DNA of 14,435 nucleotides from Clostridiaceae bacterium UBA5444 (GTDB lineage: Bacteria > Bacillota > Clostridia > Clostridiales > Oxobacteraceae). The position numbers and the translations under genes are program-made. Under the pieces are notes generated by a model, which was not told the origin of the DNA, searched no databases, and saw only the letters and a program-made list of their open reading frames with translations. This document shows, piece after piece, positions 6,154 to 12,722 of this stretch. The stretch lies in NCBI GenBank assembly GCA_002426575.1, contig DIRE01000022.1:1-14435 (forward strand), given 5' to 3'. Each line of letters begins with the position of its first letter. Within the stretch, counting starts at the first letter, position 1.

Positions 6154-8123
6154 AACTTTTTTGTATTGCCAACATTTATATGAATTTTTCTATTTTTTCT
6201 GCGGCGTATAAAACTCATTAATATAAAAATAATGAGCAGTATAATAACTATTATAATTGTATATGCAGTCAATGCAATGGAGTTAGGTTTGCTCATAAGT
6301 GCAAATATATTGTGGTTATCCTCTACAATCTTTCTTCCCTGCGGTCTATTATAATATTCCGATATCTGGGGAGTACCATTTACCTTATCAAAAGATTTAA
6401 GATATTGGGCAACGGCAAGCCATTCTTTAACCTCGGTGCTTTGGCCGCTGCTATTATCCATAATTATCTGTGCCTCAAAATCAGTAATAGGCTCACCATC
6501 CTTTGTTTTTGGTACAACTGACAAAATCCCATGAGACTCCTCATTTACGGCTGAAAGCATTTGGGCAGAATAAAGACCTGCTATAACACGGTAGAGCTTT
6601 TTATCATCTATCTCCTCATAACTTCCATCTTTTTTTTGCAGCTTAACATCTGTAACCTTATTTAGCATAAACCTGTTAGGATTAAATGAAAAAGATATAC
6701 CAGACATATAAAGCTGTGTACCGGCCATAATTGGAGATATAGATGCATCAACTTCGCAGGCCGTCTTTAGCTCTTTTCCAGTAAGATATACAGAAATCAA
6801 TGGATAGCCAGAGGTTTTGTCAGCCCCCACGCCTAATGAGCTTACATTAAAAGCATTTGAAGCCGTAATATCTCCTTTTATAAACGAGTCTCTTATTGTA
6901 CCTGAAGGTGTAATAGCTGCCGTAATGGGTTCATAGTCTTGCCCCTCAGCCTTTTCTACAGCATATACATAAGCATCGCTTATAAAGTTTCCTAAAGTAT
7001 CTTCTTTATGTTCCTCGCCTATATCTGATGTTGGAGTAAAATCAAAAGGTGAATATGCTAATACCTCATCAAACTTCATATCAAACTTATCAAGATATGT
7101 GTCTTGTATAATTTCCTTATACTTATTTACTGCCTGGGAAATATTAGTGTCATCTGGCAGACTATCATCAATTGGTTTAAGTTCATAATTAGTTATGTTC
7201 CAATTTCCTTCTGGGGACTGTGATATACTTAGTTTGCCAAGGTTTTCACAATATTCTCCGCAGGAACATATAATTGTATTACCTACAACAATAGGTTCAG
7301 CGAGTCGTGTATGGGTATGTCCACTTATTATTACATCTATATTGGGTACTTTTTTTGCTAATATTTCATCTTCCGATTTTTTCTTATTATCATCCACACC
7401 TGAATGGGATAAACATATAATAAGATCTACCTTTTCTTCTTCTTTTAATATATTAACAACACGCTTTGCATTTTCAACGGCATCAGTAAATTTAACCTCT
7501 GCCATAGGAGCACAAGAATCAGCATCCTTTCCTAACAAGCCAAAGATACCTATCTTTATGCCTTTTTTCTCCAATACGGTATAATCTTTCACCTTATAAT
7601 CATCCATTGCTTGCTTTAAATCTGTGAGAGACTCACTTAATCCTCCATTTTTATCATCAGGGAACATGATATTAGATGCAACAATCTCAGGTAGCTTATT
7701 ATTGCCTTTCTTTGCCGAATTTAGGCTGTCAGCTAAACCCTTAGCCCTAAAATCAAACTCATGGTTACCAAACGTTACTGCGTCGTAGCCCATCTGTCCC
7801 ATAAGATTAATCCCAGGGGCTTCGGCAGTATATATAGTTTGGAATAGACTTCCCATAGAAAAATCTCCAGCATCCACAAGCAATAATTCAGAATCCTTTT
7901 TTCTTTCCTCTTTAATAGCACTTTGAAGCCTAGCAAATCCTCCTACCTCCTTTTTCTTTCCATCTTGCAAAAGATCAAAAGGCAATATATGATCATGCAT
8001 ATCATGGGTAAACAGTATTGTAATGTCTTTATCTGCCTGGTCTGCAAATACACCATACACATTAAAAGAAAACAACATTATAATGCTTACAAATATGGCA
8101 AGCAATTTAGATAATTTTTTCAT
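6147..8123 (-). CDS. Membrane-anchored 5'-nucleotidase / 2',3'-cyclic phosphodiesterase family protein
   Basis: An exported two-metal phosphoesterase of the UshA/CpdB/YfkN group, expected to release phosphate from nucleotides outside the cell. The 658 residues comprise a signal peptide (1-27, ending VFA), a metallophosphatase domain (about 32-290) and the 5'-nucleotidase C-terminal domain (about 345-570). One membrane helix (617-638) and a basic tail (RRRKNRK) anchor it. Metal ligands are readable: D41 and H43 in THDMHDH, D87 in DAGDFSMG, N120 and H121 in FGNHEFDF, H240 in LSHSG, H269 and H271 in SGHTHT. The membrane anchor replaces the LPXTG signal found in some relatives. The promoter is at 8178-8183. 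Exact substrate is not deducible. Confidence 0.9.
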   Translation of the reverse strand: MKKLSKLLAIFVSIIMLFSFNVYGVFADQADKDITILFTHDMHDHILPFDLLQDGKKKEVGGFARLQSAIKEERKKDSELLLVDAGDFSMGSLFQTIYTAEAPGINLMGQMGYDAVTFGNHEFDFRAKGLADSLNSAKKGNNKLPEIVASNIMFPDDKNGGLSESLTDLKQAMDDYKVKDYTVLEKKGIKIGIFGLLGKDADSCAPMAEVKFTDAVENAKRVVNILKEEEKVDLIICLSHSGVDDNKKKSEDEILAKKVPNIDVIISGHTHTRLAEPIVVGNTIICSCGEYCENLGKLSISQSPEGNWNITNYELKPIDDSLPDDTNISQAVNKYKEIIQDTYLDKFDMKFDEVLAYSPFDFTPTSDIGEEHKEDTLGNFISDAYVYAVEKAEGQDYEPITAAITPSGTIRDSFIKGDITASNAFNVSSLGVGADKTSGYPLISVYLTGKELKTACEVDASISPIMAGTQLYMSGISFSFNPNRFMLNKVTDVKLQKKDGSYEEIDDKKLYRVIAGLYSAQMLSAVNEESHGILSVVPKTKDGEPITDFEAQIIMDNSSGQSTEVKEWLAVAQYLKSFDKVNGTPQISEYYNRPQGRKIVEDNHNIFALMSKPNSIALTAYTIIIVIILLIIFILMSFIRRRKNRKIHINVGNTKKLR

Positions 8124-8177
8124 ATTAACAACCCCTTAATAGAATAGTTTTATTTTTGTTAACATTCAGATAAATTG

Positions 8178-8186
8178 ATTATACCA
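8178..8186 (-). promoter_or_regulatory. Extended -10 promoter of the nucleotidase gene
   Basis: The minus strand reads TGG-TATAAT (-10 box at 8178-8183), an extended -10 element, about 55 bases before the ATG at 8123. No good -35 box is seen. It lies back-to-back with the T-box promoter, with about 25 bases between them. Confidence 0.5.
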
Positions 8187-8211
8187 TAAAATTCTTTTAT
8201 ATTTATTACTG

Positions 8212-8240
8212 TTGAATAAACAATGAATCTTTGGTATAAT
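8212..8240 (+). promoter_or_regulatory. Sigma-A promoter of the T-box operon
   Basis: TTGAAT (8212-8217), 17 bases, then a perfect TATAAT (8235-8240). Transcription should begin near 8247, placing about 400 bases of leader before the first gene. Confidence 0.8.
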
Positions 8241-8375
8241 TATCAAAAATAAATAATATAAAAATAATGATAGGGAATAGTACATAGTGAAAATCTTAAA
8301 GCGAGCCTATGGCGGTGAGAGATAGGTTGAGGAATCTATGGAATGCAGCCCTTGAATTTCTTATCAAGAAGTGAG

Positions 8376-8407
8376 AATTAATAATTAACCATGGTTAATT
8401 ATTAATT
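8376..8407. repeat. 32-bp perfect palindrome inside the T-box leader
   Basis: AATTAATAATTAACCA (8376-8391) is followed at once by its exact reverse complement (8392-8407), with no spacer. It begins nine bases after stem I, where stem II of a T-box is expected. In RNA it could form a long AT-rich hairpin with a minimal loop. Confidence 0.9.
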
Positions 8408-8530
8408 TCCAAATAGATAAAGACATGTTCTCATGTTATAGAGAAGTGGAATTTTAAAGTTCCAAAAAGAGAGAGTGTTTTATGTTATTTGCTTTTTGTA
8501 GACAAAAACACTAATTAGGGTGGTACCGCG

Positions 8531-8600
8531 AAGACTTTTTCGTCCCTTTAAGTTTGATCTTGAGATTAAACTTGAAGGAATAAAAAGGTCTTTTTTATTT
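8531..8600 (+). terminator. Regulated terminator of the T-box
   Basis: AAGACTTTTT (8531-8540) pairs with the AAAAAGGTCTT around 8582-8592, and CCTTTAAGTTT pairs with AAACTTGAAGG, giving a long stem followed by TTTTTTATTTT. Its first arm overlaps the 3' part of the antiterminator, the expected either/or arrangement. Confidence 0.9.
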
Positions 8601-8649
8601 TATAGCTTAAAAAGCGACTTAAAATATTAAAAAATGGAGGGAAATAAAA

Positions 8650-9129
8650 ATGGAAGAGATACTAGAAATTCTCGAGAAAAGCAGTAAATATACTGAGGAT
8701 GAGATAGCAGTAATGACTGGCAAAACTTCTGAAGAAGTAAAAGCAGCCATAAAAAAGTACGAAGAGGATAAGGTTATTGTAGGCTATACCACGCTTATTA
8801 ATTGGGAAAAAACAACTAAAGAAAGTGTAGTTGCATTAATTGAAGTTAAAGTAACACCCCAAAGAGGTGAAGGTTTTGATAATGTTGCAAAAAGAATCTA
8901 TAAATTTCCAGAGGTAAAGGCATGTTATCTAATGTCTGGAGGATTTGATCTTACAGTAATTGTTGAAGGTAAAACAATGAAAGATGTTGCCCTATTCGTA
9001 GCCGAAAAACTTGCTGCACAAGAATCTGTTTTAAGTACATCAACCCATTTCGTACTTAAGAAATATAAAGATGAAGGAACTATTTTTGAGGAAAGGGTTT
9101 ATGACGATAGGGAGGCAGTAATCATATGA
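8650..9129 (+). CDS. Lrp/AsnC family transcriptional regulator
   Basis: A cytoplasmic DNA-binding protein of the feast/famine family, which usually senses amino acids through its C-terminal RAM domain and forms dimers or octamers. The 159 residues show an N-terminal winged helix-turn-helix (about 1-50: EILEKSSKYTEDEIAVMTGK, then SEEVKAAIKKYEEDKVIVGY) and the RAM domain (about 60-145), with the turn LMSGGFDLTVIVEG that binds the amino-acid effector in relatives. GGAGGG lies eight bases before the ATG. Its last four bases (ATGA) are also the start of the aminotransferase gene, so the two should be translationally coupled. The T-box upstream controls both. It probably regulates its own operon; the effector is not readable but an aromatic amino acid would fit. 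Confidence 0.92.
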   Translation: MEEILEILEKSSKYTEDEIAVMTGKTSEEVKAAIKKYEEDKVIVGYTTLINWEKTTKESVVALIEVKVTPQRGEGFDNVAKRIYKFPEVKACYLMSGGFDLTVIVEGKTMKDVALFVAEKLAAQESVLSTSTHFVLKKYKDEGTIFEERVYDDREAVII

Positions 9130-10283
9130 ACTTAGAGAAAATGATTTTACCAAGAGTAAGAACAATGGCACCATCAGGCATAAGAAAATATTTTGATATG
9201 ATGAATGAAATGAAAGATTCAATATCTCTTGGTATAGGGGAGCCTGATTTTGTTACACCATGGAATATTAGCGAGTCGGGTATATATTCTCTTGAGGAAG
9301 GACATACTCATTATTCTTCTAATGCAGGATTGATGGAATTGAGGCATGAGATATCAAATTATTTAAAAAGAAAATATGGGCTTGATTATAATCCTGAAAA
9401 TCAAATAATCGCAACAGTTGGTGGAAGTGAGGGTATTGATATTGCACTTAGATCTCTAGTTGGCCCAGGAGATGAGGTCATTATCCCAGAGCCAAGTTTT
9501 GTTGCATATAAAGGTTGTACTATTTGCACGGGGGCAACCCCTGTAGCTTTAAATTTAAGAATAGAAGATGAGTTTAAATTAACTGCTGAGCTTCTTGAAA
9601 AGGCTATTACTCCTAAAACAAAGGTGCTTATACTCCCTTTTCCTAACAACCCAACAGGTGCTATAATGACAAAAAAAGAGCTATACCCTATTGTAGAGGT
9701 ACTTAAAGATAAAGATATTATTGTTATATCTGATGAAATATATTCTGAACTTACTTATAAGGATAGGCATACATCAATTGCAAGTTTTCCAGAAATGAAA
9801 GATAAGACAATTGTAATAAACGGTTTTTCAAAGACTTTTGCTATGACTGGCTGGAGGCTTGGGTATGTCTGCGGACATCCAGCACTTATTGAAGCCATGA
9901 AAAAAATCCATCAATATGCAATAATGTGCCCCCCAACTACGGCACAATATGCTGCAATTGAAGCCTTAAAAAATGGTGATGATGCCGTTCATGAAATGTT
10001 TATGGAATACAATAGAAGAAGACGTGTTATGGTAAACGGCTTTAGAAACATTGGGCTTGATTGTTTCGAGCCTATGGGAGCATTTTATGTTTTTCCATGT
10101 ATAAAATCCACTGGTTTAACCTCTGATGAATTCTGTGAAAAACTGCTTAAGACTCAAAAAGTTTTAGTTATACCTGGCAATGCATTTGGTGATTCTGGTG
10201 AAGGCTATGTTAGAGCATGCTATGCATCTTCTATGGAAAACATAACTGAAGCATTAAAACGTATAGAAAAGTTTTTAGTGTAA
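9126..10283 (+). CDS. PLP-dependent aminotransferase, class I, probably aromatic
   Basis: A cytoplasmic fold-type I aminotransferase of 385 residues, related to the PatA/YugH group, expected to exchange an amino group between an amino acid and 2-oxoglutarate. Visible key residues: the substrate segment LGIGEPDF (35-42), N175 in PFPNNPTGA, D203 and Y206 in ISDEIYSELTY, the cofactor lysine K236 in GFSKTFAMTGWRLGY, and the substrate-carboxylate arginine R363 in GYVRACYASS. All are intact. Its start overlaps the Lrp stop (ATGA) and GATAGGGAGG lies upstream within the Lrp end. Because the operon is controlled by a T-box whose specifier reads Phe, a role in phenylpyruvate-to-phenylalanine conversion is the best inference. 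Aspartate or alanine specificity cannot be excluded from sequence alone. Confidence 0.93.
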   Translation: MNLEKMILPRVRTMAPSGIRKYFDMMNEMKDSISLGIGEPDFVTPWNISESGIYSLEEGHTHYSSNAGLMELRHEISNYLKRKYGLDYNPENQIIATVGGSEGIDIALRSLVGPGDEVIIPEPSFVAYKGCTICTGATPVALNLRIEDEFKLTAELLEKAITPKTKVLILPFPNNPTGAIMTKKELYPIVEVLKDKDIIVISDEIYSELTYKDRHTSIASFPEMKDKTIVINGFSKTFAMTGWRLGYVCGHPALIEAMKKIHQYAIMCPPTTAQYAAIEALKNGDDAVHEMFMEYNRRRRVMVNGFRNIGLDCFEPMGAFYVFPCIKSTGLTSDEFCEKLLKTQKVLVIPGNAFGDSGEGYVRACYASSMENITEALKRIEKFLV

Positions 10284-10320
10284 AAAAGACAGGGGACTAT
10301 TTAATATCCTCTGTCTTTTT
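10283..10320. terminator. Bidirectional terminator between aminotransferase and SdpI-family genes
   Basis: AAAAGACAG-G-GGA pairs with TCC-T-CTGTCTTTT around a ten-base loop. A T-run follows on the plus strand and TTTTTT on the minus strand. It begins right after the aminotransferase stop and can also end the SdpI/CDF transcript from the other side. Confidence 0.85.
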
Positions 10321-10402
10321 ATATTATTGATTTAGCTCAAAACCAAATTTACAAAAGTCTATTAACCCCTTCCAATTTTACAATCAAAATCATAGACTAG
10401 AT

Positions 10403-10747
10403 TCATTTACCAAACCTATTCTTTAACTTCCTTTCAATAAAAAAAATTGGAGTAATTAAAGCAATAAGGCTAATCCCTACATTTATTAAACTTAAAGATG
10501 CAGGATCAATTTGAACAATCAATTTCTCAACTACAACAAAAATAAATAATATTATGCCAATAGTCCTCCAAGCATCTCCGCAAAGTTTATGTGCTAAATC
10601 CCAAGCTTCCTGAGATGCCATAGACCGTTTTGTTCTATATCCGTATATCTCATTTATCTCTTTTGGCGGATGGTTTTCAAATATTATTCCTATTACTATC
10701 ATTGTTATAGGGATAATTAAATCCACAATCCAGAAAAAAATATTCAC
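10403..10747 (-). CDS. SdpI/YhfL family membrane protein
   Basis: The family is named after SdpI, the Bacillus immunity protein against the SdpC killing peptide, but most members stand alone with unknown roles. The 114 residues have membrane segments at about 5-23, 62-79 and 87-106. Between the first and second lies the family signature NEIYGYRTKRSMASQEAWDLA (about 32-52) followed by GDAWRTIG. It is shorter than SdpI itself and consists of one signature domain. Translation starts at GTG behind GGGGGA. It follows the CDF transporter by 40 bases in the same direction, so the two are probably co-transcribed. No sdpC-like toxin gene is present, so an immunity role is not supported here. Confidence 0.82.
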   Translation of the reverse strand: MNIFFWIVDLIIPITMIVIGIIFENHPPKEINEIYGYRTKRSMASQEAWDLAHKLCGDAWRTIGIILFIFVVVEKLIVQIDPASLSLINVGISLIALITPIFFIERKLKNRFGK

Positions 10748-10787
10748 TTATACTCATCCCCCTTATTTATTATTTATATATAGTATT

Positions 10788-11963
10788 CTAGTTTAAGTTC
10801 GTATAGTATCTATCAATATTAATCACTGTATAGCAGCTGTTATCAACAGCTCTAACTGCATCCTGTATTTCCTTTTTTATCTGCTCTTCAGATTTTTCAT
10901 AGCCATTTGGAATTACAACATCAAATATAAGATTTTTATAATTATATCCTATAACTACCCTAAAATCGTGCATAGTAATATCTTTATCGATTGTGGAGAT
11001 TACATGAGCCACCATTTCTCTTAGTTCATTTATAGATTCATCATCAGTTACAATAGGATCAAGATGAACCACAAGATATAGCCCGCTTTTTTTAAAATCT
11101 CTCTCTATTAAATCTGCAACATCATGGCTTTCCATGATATCATTTTTTGCATCAACCTCAATGTGAACCGTAGCAAAACATCTTCCACCAGGCCCATAAT
11201 CGTGAACAACAAGATCGTGTATGCTTAATACCCCTTTATATGACCTAAGCTTTAATGCAATTTTACTTACTAGCTCTGGGTCTGGAGCCTCTCCAAGAAT
11301 TGGACTTAATGTCTCTTTAACTAGTTTAATTCCTGAATACATAATAAATAGAGCAACTCCCATTCCTACATAGCCATCAAGCTTAAGTCCTGTAAATTTT
11401 GCAATTATTGTACATACAAGAACAGCTGATGTTGTGTAAACATCATTTAAGCTATCAACAGCCGTAGCTTCAATTGCCGTTGATTCAATTGCCTTACCTA
11501 TTTTTTTATTAAAAATACTCATCCACAGTTTTACAGCAATTGAAACTAACAATACCACCATGGATATTATGCTAAAGTTAATTTCATCTGGATTTATTAT
11601 CTTCCTAAAGGATGACTTTATAAGGTCAAACCCAAGTACCATAACAAGAAATGCAACAATAAGCCCTGATACATACTCAATTCTAGCATGTCCAAAAGGG
11701 TGTTCCTGATCTGCAGGAAGTTCAGAAAGTTTAAAACCTATGAGTGTGATTAACGATGATGTAGCATCTGATAGATTGTTTATACCATCAGCTAAAATCG
11801 AAACACTAGATATAATCATTCCTGTAATAATCTTTGAAGCAGAAAGAAACACATTACAAACAATACCAACGATGCCTGCCATTTTACCATAGCTTTGGCG
11901 TACATCCCTATCCTTTACATTATCACTATTTTTAACAAAAAGTCTTATAAGTATATCTGTCAT
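10788..11963 (-). CDS. CDF family cation efflux transporter, probably Mn(II)-type
   Basis: A cation diffusion facilitator exporting a divalent metal in exchange for protons. The 391 residues comprise about six membrane helices (to about residue 220) and a cytoplasmic ferredoxin-like domain that includes HDLVVHDYGPGG and VHIEVDA. A further C-terminal segment from about 290 makes it longer than the simplest members. The transport site reads N62-x3-D66 (GINNLSD) in helix 2 and D170-x3-D174 (AVDSLND) in helix 5. The zinc type has H-x3-D at these places, while the N-D-D-D set matches manganese exporters such as streptococcal MntE. The frame opens 23 codons earlier at 12032, but AAAGGTAATG before the ATG at 11963 marks that start, and the earlier one lies upstream of the promoter. 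Confidence 0.9.
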   Translation of the reverse strand: MTDILIRLFVKNSDNVKDRDVRQSYGKMAGIVGIVCNVFLSASKIITGMIISSVSILADGINNLSDATSSLITLIGFKLSELPADQEHPFGHARIEYVSGLIVAFLVMVLGFDLIKSSFRKIINPDEINFSIISMVVLLVSIAVKLWMSIFNKKIGKAIESTAIEATAVDSLNDVYTTSAVLVCTIIAKFTGLKLDGYVGMGVALFIMYSGIKLVKETLSPILGEAPDPELVSKIALKLRSYKGVLSIHDLVVHDYGPGGRCFATVHIEVDAKNDIMESHDVADLIERDFKKSGLYLVVHLDPIVTDDESINELREMVAHVISTIDKDITMHDFRVVIGYNYKNLIFDVVIPNGYEKSEEQIKKEIQDAVRAVDNSCYTVINIDRYYTNLN

Positions 11964-12010
11964 TTTTACATTACCTTTCTTTATAAAAAAAATTTGCGAA
12001 GATATGTTCG

Positions 12011-12024
12011 TTATCATATGATAA
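12011..12024. promoter_or_regulatory. Operator-like palindrome at the CDF start site
   Basis: TTATCATATGATAA is a perfect 14-base palindrome directly after the -10 box, overlapping the predicted transcription start. A repressor bound here would block the efflux gene. The regulator is unknown; the half-site resembles AT-rich Fur/PerR-type boxes only loosely. Confidence 0.45.
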
Positions 12025-12051
12025 TTATACACTAAGTTAGTCTCATGTAAA
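12024..12051 (-). promoter_or_regulatory. Sigma-A promoter of the CDF gene
   Basis: On the minus strand TTTACA (12046-12051), 16 bases, then TATAAT (12024-12029), about 60 bases upstream of the ATG at 11963. Its position rules out the longer reading frame start at 12032. Confidence 0.7.
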
Positions 12052-12101
12052 TATAGTGTGCCCCATCCCTACCATACTATGGCAAAACTTAAATGGGAAG
12101 T

Positions 12102-12138
12102 GGCAGGCGTCTCTCCACTTTTGTGGAGCAAAGCTCCA
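12102..12138. repeat. Compact element with mutually exclusive hairpins
   Basis: CTCCAC (12113-12118) pairs with GTGGAG (12123-12128). TGGAGC (12124-12129) pairs with GCTCCA (12133-12138). AAGTGG before 12104 can pair with CCACTT (12115-12120). These stems share bases and cannot all form. The stretch lies between a terminator and the CDF promoter. Confidence 0.55.
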
Positions 12139-12152
12139 TGTTTAAATCTGAA

Positions 12153-12200
12153 TAAAAAAAAGAAACCAGCTAGGTATAACTTAACTGGTTTCTTTTTTTT
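12153..12200. terminator. Strong bidirectional terminator inside the doubtful ORF
   Basis: Eight A residues plus GAAACCAG (12153-12168) pair with CTGGTTTC plus eight T residues (12185-12200), a 16-pair stem with a 16-base loop. On the minus strand it should end the Crp-membrane protein transcript. It lies within the frame 12069-12326, arguing that this frame is not fully coding. Confidence 0.85.
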
Positions 12201-12327
12201 ATTCAATTCAAGGTAGGCATTTTCTTTTTCTTCTGGCGATTCATCATCAAACTTTGAAAAGTTGGGTTCTATATCTATTGGTGGGAGTTTTAATTCAGGT
12301 GCTGCATTGTTTAATTTATCTGCCAAT

Positions 12328-12639
12328 TTATCGTTTTACGAGATGCCCAACTAAGTTACCAACTAGAGATATGCCGGCATATCCTATTATATAAACCCAT
12401 GCAGTACTGTTGTAATAAATAAAAATAGTTGGTATAAAAAGAGCACCTATAATTATTGGTAAAATTAAATTAAAGCCATGCTTCATGCCATAAATCAATG
12501 ATGCTATAACGCAAATTAATGGTATAGCTATCAGTAGTATAAGCATAAAGCTCCCAGTGTCCTTTCCTAACAAAGGCAATACATAAAAAGCTATTGCACA
12601 CACTATTAGATAGGGTAACATATTTTTGACCTTATCCAT
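12328..12639 (-). CDS. Small four-helix membrane protein, unrecognised
   Basis: I do not recognise the family. The 103 residues are nearly all hydrophobic, with segments at about 8-24, 31-49, 55-73 and 79-99 and only short loops; the ends are basic (MDKVKNM at the start, HLVKR at the finish). The last segment, IIGYAGISLVGNLVGHLV, has the glycine spacing of a packed helix. AGGAGGTAAGT sits directly before the ATG, an excellent start. It lies 83 bases downstream of the Crp/Fnr gene in the same direction, so the regulator may be co-transcribed or may control it. The stop may be the result of a frameshift, since a charged 42-residue stretch follows at once in the next frame. Confidence 0.75.
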   Translation of the reverse strand: MDKVKNMLPYLIVCAIAFYVLPLLGKDTGSFMLILLIAIPLICVIASLIYGMKHGFNLILPIIIGALFIPTIFIYYNSTAWVYIIGYAGISLVGNLVGHLVKR

Positions 12640-12722
12640 ACTTACCTCCTTTTTAAATTTTCTCCTTTTGGAAACCTCTAAAGAAATGATAATGAAGTGC
12701 AGACATTGTGTATTAGTTAAAT

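Larger units (their letters stand above)
8245..8601 (+). ncRNA. T-box riboswitch leader, probably phenylalanine-specific
   Basis: The T-box core AGGGTGGTACCGCG is intact at 8517-8530. Stem I closes by TGATAGG (8268-8274) with CTTATCA (8360-8366). Inside it the loop-E partners AGTA (8279-8282) and GAA (8354-8356) face each other, and the bases after GAA read TTTC. Both TTT (8357-8359) and TTC (8358-8360) are Phe codons, so the predicted ligand is tRNA-Phe. The distal arm is CCTAT, the loop GGCGGTGAGAG and ATAGG (8306-8326). Stem III pairs AGTGTTTT (8474-8481) with AAAACACT (8505-8512). Uncharged tRNA should stabilise the antiterminator (AGGG with the CCCT near 8543-8547) and permit transcription of the Lrp and aminotransferase genes. 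The region between stem I and stem III is unusual (see 8376-8407). Confidence 0.93.
12069..12326 (-). pseudogene. Doubtful ORF running through a terminator; possible frameshifted tail of the upstream gene
   Basis: The frame opens with TTG one base after the stop of the 12328-12639 gene and has no ribosome binding site. The first 42 residues look like real protein: MADKLNNAAPELKLPP, then an acidic stretch with DDESPEEKENAYLEL. From codon 43 the frame is encoded by the arms and tail of a terminator hairpin (12153-12200), and the last 30 residues come from a hairpin-rich intergenic stretch, so the stop at 12069 is unlikely to be genuine. One reading is a lost frame: a one-base change near 12328-12332 would extend the membrane protein as VKR-DKLADKLNN and give it a charged tail. 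The other is a small separate gene that has lost its stop. Confidence 0.45.

Noticed and set aside
7195..7584. Plus-strand ORF of 129 codons inside the nucleotidase gene
   Set aside because: A frame shadow: the minus strand codes for conserved metallophosphatase motifs over the same bases.
8124..8649. A second riboswitch or small RNA gene in the T-box gap
   Set aside because: All structure between 8245 and 8601 is explained by the T-box parts plus the palindrome; nothing else is needed.
10403..10747. SdpI-family gene as part of a toxin-immunity system
   Set aside because: No small secreted toxin, SdpA/B-like gene or SdpR-like repressor is seen nearby.
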